Of a stretch of DNA of 64,000 nucleotides, positions 61,676-64,000 are shown in pieces; position 1 is the stretch's first letter, and each line of letters opens with the position of its first letter. Under the pieces are notes generated by a model that saw nothing but the letters and a program-made list of their open reading frames with translations, was not told where the DNA came from and searched no databases. Both the position numbers and the translations under genes were made by a program. This stretch comes from a bacterium (GTDB lineage: Bacteria; 4484-113; JAFGCY01): NCBI GenBank assembly GCA_020440605.1, contig JAGRNT010000016.1:36216-100215 (forward strand), written 5' to 3'.

Positions 61676-63610
61676 TCAGTGTCCAAGCTCATCACTGATC
61701 ACCCGGCGCGTATGGCGGTCCACGCCGTACAGCGCCTCCACCAGCCGGTCGATCTCCGTGAGGATTTCCTCAGCATCCTGCAGGGGGTTGTCAGCAAGGG
61801 CTGCGGAGAGTTCTGCAATGCGCTGCTGCTGCGCTCCCTGTCGCATTGGCAGCAGTTCGAGCTGGCGCGGACCGATGTTGAGGGCGCGGCTGGAATAGGC
61901 GCGCAGTCCGAACAGGGAGCGGTAGAGCCACTGCATCAGCCGTGAATTGAGCAGGCCGCAGAGGAAGTGCAGCTCCGCCGGATCGGATTCCGCGCGGGGC
62001 AGGAGCTGCACGGCGGCCTTGCCGCAGATGTAGCTGCCCTCGCCGTCAACGAGGCATTCAATGCGCGAGGCCAGTCCGGCGCAGAGCAGCTTCGGCCTTG
62101 CCGCACGCTCCGCCAGACGCGGCAGCTCAGCCCCGAGCTGCATGGCCTTGGCAACGGGATGGCGCAGGCTGGCCCCGAGGTAGCGGCAGTCCTGCTCCCC
62201 CCAGAGCGGCCGCCAGGGGTCAATCGTGCCCGTATTGAGCAGGCGCGGCCCGCTGGCCCCTGCGTCGTCAACGAGCATTTCCTTCAGGCGGTAGGCCTCG
62301 TCCGTGCTGCAGCCGTCGCGGACGTCGAAGCGCGTGGACAGGGCCGGAGCGGCCTCCAGCAGTTCGGCGATGTATCCGGCAGCAGCACTGTAGGCCGCGC
62401 AGAGGTAGCCTGAGGGCAGGCGCCTGAGCAGGGCCTGGCTGACGGCGCTGGTCTGCACTGGTTCACCGCGCTGCAGATTGACGGGCTGGCGTGGATCGGC
62501 GGGCAGGCGGCGCAGCTGTACAACACAGGGCCAGATCCGCGCATCGGGGAAGGCGTCCTCCGGCAGCAGGCGGATGCGCTCGAGGCGCAGCGCCAGCAGC
62601 AGCTGCTCCTGCAGCTCACTGGCGTAGTCCGCGCTGATGGCCCGGGTCGGCAGCACCATGCAGAGCCTCCCGCCGTCCTTCAGCAGGTCCACACTGCGCT
62701 CCAGGAAGGGTACGAATAGGTCCCAGTTGCCCCGGGCGCAGCTGTAGGAACTGCGGATGCTGCTGCGGTAGTCGCGGTCGTAGCGTTGCATGCCCTCGGA
62801 ATCAACATAGGGCGGGTTGCCGATCAGCAGGTCATATCCGTCCCCGGAGCAGCCCAGCAGCGGATCCTCCAGCCAGTTGAGACCGGCGGGTTCGGTTGTG
62901 AAGTTAGCGGGCAGCGTCGTTGAGGGACCGCTCAGGGCATCTGCACAGACGAGGTGCAGGGCCGGTAGTGGAGTGCTGCTGAAACTGCCGCTGGCCCAGT
63001 AACCCAGCAGGCGGCCGCAGAGCGCCATGGCGGATGCGTCAATATCGCAGCCATGCAGGGCCTGCTCCACGATCCGCAGGCGCAGCTCCACCTCGGTTGC
63101 GCGGCTGAAGCCGCTGCCGCTGCGGATGATCGCCAGCCGGGCCTGTTCCAGCATTTCCTCGGCACAGCACAGCAGGAATGCTCCACAGCCGCAGCAGGGG
63201 TCCAGCAGGCGCGGAAACACCACTTCCCGGGTCAGGGCATCCGGGATGTAGTTCCAGCCTTCCAGCAGCCGTTCAGCCATCCTTCCGGCCAGTTCCAGGG
63301 GAGTGTAGACCCGACCGCGGCGCTCGGCTGCTGCAGTCTGATCCAGGTGATCATGGATATGCCCGATGGCCAGCAGGGCGGGGCAGGGATCCGGCAGGGC
63401 CAGGGACCGCTGCAGCAACCCGGCAAGCTCGACAAATGCCGGTGGAAGATCATGTGAGTCTGTGGCTGCGGTCCCGGCATCCAGATGTTCCAGCAGCAGC
63501 AAGGTGAATGCCTGTGGCGTACAGGCCTGAGCCCGGTTCGCCCGCAAATCGCTGCAGGCCTGGCCTGCCAGCAGCAGGATTGCTTCAAGCTGTTGCCGCG
63601 CATTGCTCAT
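61676..63610 (-). CDS. Solitary N6-adenine DNA methyltransferase (Eco57I/TaqI-type)
   Basis: A 644-residue class I methyltransferase. The SAM motif I is LDPCCGCGAFLLCC, catalytic motif IV is NPPYVDSEG, and GRVYTPLELAGRMAERLL precedes motif I. The C-terminal 280 residues match the target-recognition region of this family (FLCGLLNSRLMQWLYR, LPMRQGAQQQRI). No nuclease domain or neighbour is seen, so it may be an orphan regulator of methylation or a remnant of a restriction system. Confidence 0.88.
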   Translation of the reverse strand: MSNARQQLEAILLLAGQACSDLRANRAQACTPQAFTLLLLEHLDAGTAATDSHDLPPAFVELAGLLQRSLALPDPCPALLAIGHIHDHLDQTAAAERRGRVYTPLELAGRMAERLLEGWNYIPDALTREVVFPRLLDPCCGCGAFLLCCAEEMLEQARLAIIRSGSGFSRATEVELRLRIVEQALHGCDIDASAMALCGRLLGYWASGSFSSTPLPALHLVCADALSGPSTTLPANFTTEPAGLNWLEDPLLGCSGDGYDLLIGNPPYVDSEGMQRYDRDYRSSIRSSYSCARGNWDLFVPFLERSVDLLKDGGRLCMVLPTRAISADYASELQEQLLLALRLERIRLLPEDAFPDARIWPCVVQLRRLPADPRQPVNLQRGEPVQTSAVSQALLRRLPSGYLCAAYSAAAGYIAELLEAAPALSTRFDVRDGCSTDEAYRLKEMLVDDAGASGPRLLNTGTIDPWRPLWGEQDCRYLGASLRHPVAKAMQLGAELPRLAERAARPKLLCAGLASRIECLVDGEGSYICGKAAVQLLPRAESDPAELHFLCGLLNSRLMQWLYRSLFGLRAYSSRALNIGPRQLELLPMRQGAQQQRIAELSAALADNPLQDAEEILTEIDRLVEALYGVDRHTRRVISDELGH

Positions 63611-63643
63611 TGAACTGCGGTCATGCCTCCGGGAGAAACGAAA

Positions 63644-63667
63644 AGAGCCCCGCCGTAGCGGGGCTCT
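63644..63667 (-). terminator. Rho-independent terminator of the Cys-rich gene
   Basis: AGAGCCCCGC (63644-63653) pairs with GCGGGGCTCT (63658-63667); on the minus strand it is followed by TTTCGTTTCTCC. Confidence 0.9.
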
Positions 63668-63692
63668 CTCTTAGTTCAGCTGAATGACTGAC

Positions 63693-63998
63693 TTAGCCGC
63701 ACTTGCCGCAGCCGCACTTGTCCTTGCAACCGCACTTGGGCTTGGAGCAGCCGCACTTTTCCTTGCCACAGCCGCACTTGGGCTTGCTGCAACCGCACTT
63801 GGGCTTGTCGCAACCACCGCACTTGGGCTTGGAGCAACCGCACTTGCTGCCGCACTTGCTCTTGCAACCGCAGTCAGGCTTCTTGCAGCCACACTTGTCG
63901 CCGCACTTGCTGCCGCACTTGTCCTTGCAACCGCACTTGGGCTTGCTGCAACCGCACTTGTCGCCGCACTTGCTCTTGCAACCGCCGGACGGCTTCTT
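63693..63998 (-). CDS. Cys/Lys/Gly-rich repeat protein, N-terminus outside window
   Basis: The last 101 residues are visible and contain 28 cysteines in a quasi-repeat of KCGCSKPKCGCKDKCG type; almost all the rest is Lys, Gly, Ser, Pro and Asp. The density of CxC and CxxxxC pairs suggests metal binding like a metallothionein, though length and lysine content differ from known classes. Two other frames are also open because the DNA is repetitive, but only this frame gives a sensible composition and runs into a terminator. The start lies beyond 64000. Confidence 0.8.
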   Translation of the reverse strand, partial: KKPSGGCKSKCGDKCGCSKPKCGCKDKCGSKCGDKCGCKKPDCGCKSKCGSKCGCSKPKCGGCDKPKCGCSKPKCGCGKEKCGCSKPKCGCKDKCGCGKCG

Positions 63999-64000
63999 GC

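Noticed and set aside
63671..63892. Ala/Ser-rich and Gln/Val-rich frames in the terminal repeat
   Set aside because: They are the other two frames of the same repetitive DNA. The Cys-rich frame is continuous to the window end, ends just before a terminator and has a meaningful residue pattern.
1..64000. tRNA, rRNA, transposase or phage genes
   Set aside because: I scanned for T-loop-like GTTCRANNC contexts, rRNA blocks and DDE/tyrosine transposase motifs and found none beyond the XerC-like gene. A covariance-model scan would settle this.

Overview
The window is about 64 kb of GC-rich bacterial chromosome with 58 supported protein genes on both strands. It has no rRNA or tRNA that I could find and no phage or transposase genes. 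The organism is a bacterium: it has gyrB, bL25, mnmA, holB, xerC, glpX, nadC, coaX, comEA-like and many lipoprotein signal peptides. The gene mix is unusual, though. It includes a family B DNA polymerase next to a HerA/NurA-type pair, an archaeal-type PheT without PheS, bacillithiol ligase BshC, DUF5693, DUF1844 and several lipoprotein families that look lineage-specific. This suggests an uncultured or little-studied phylum, and I cannot place it further from sequence alone.

Layout. 1-311: 3' part of a structured RNA candidate with terminator. 927-6465: family B polymerase, divergent from bL25, a NurA-like protein and HerA. 6771-12936: secreted lipoproteins, a sugar-dehydrogenase-like propeller and a DUF4287/DUF5655 protein. 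13332-14965: GrpB-family protein and MnmA. 15053-20517: a 37-bp minisatellite and an envelope operon (VCBS-like lipoprotein, DUF2993, small exported protein, DUF5693). 20586-24779: XerC-like recombinase and HolB, both carrying in-frame insertions made of intergenic repeat DNA, around a low-GC HNH gene and a tandem array of variable-stem hairpins. 25208-31442: RNA-binding protein, MBL hydrolase, S9 peptidase, TIM-barrel protein, BshC and YjbQ. 31634-34530: lipoprotein and GyrB. 34743-46076: PKD/PQQ lipoprotein, serine hydrolase, duplicated exported proteins, M48 peptidase, MNT/HEPN pair, a low-GC Cys-rich secreted protein and alkaline phosphatase. 46204-52347: GlpX, HPt protein, arginase and PheT. 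52685-57878: TldD, two exported proteins, TldE and a DUF1844 protein. 57875-60908: ComEA-like, receiver, NadC and CoaX. 61676-64000: solitary N6-adenine methylase and a very Cys/Lys-rich repeat protein cut by the window edge.

Two signals cut across the annotation. (1) Many genes have no Shine-Dalgarno sequence. Instead they have a TANNNT -10 box ending about 6-9 nt before the start codon, often GTG, which implies leaderless or nearly leaderless mRNAs. Other genes have strong GGAGG-type sites. (2) Intergenic DNA is crowded with several repeat families: heptameric tandem repeats, CACGAAGG/CGCAGAGG-type long inverted repeats, a 37-bp minisatellite, and short hairpins whose 6-8 bp stems differ in sequence but stay complementary while flanks (GGAGG...CAA) are conserved. 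Some of these have entered coding sequence in frame. All functional assignments come from reading motifs and context; no database search was done.
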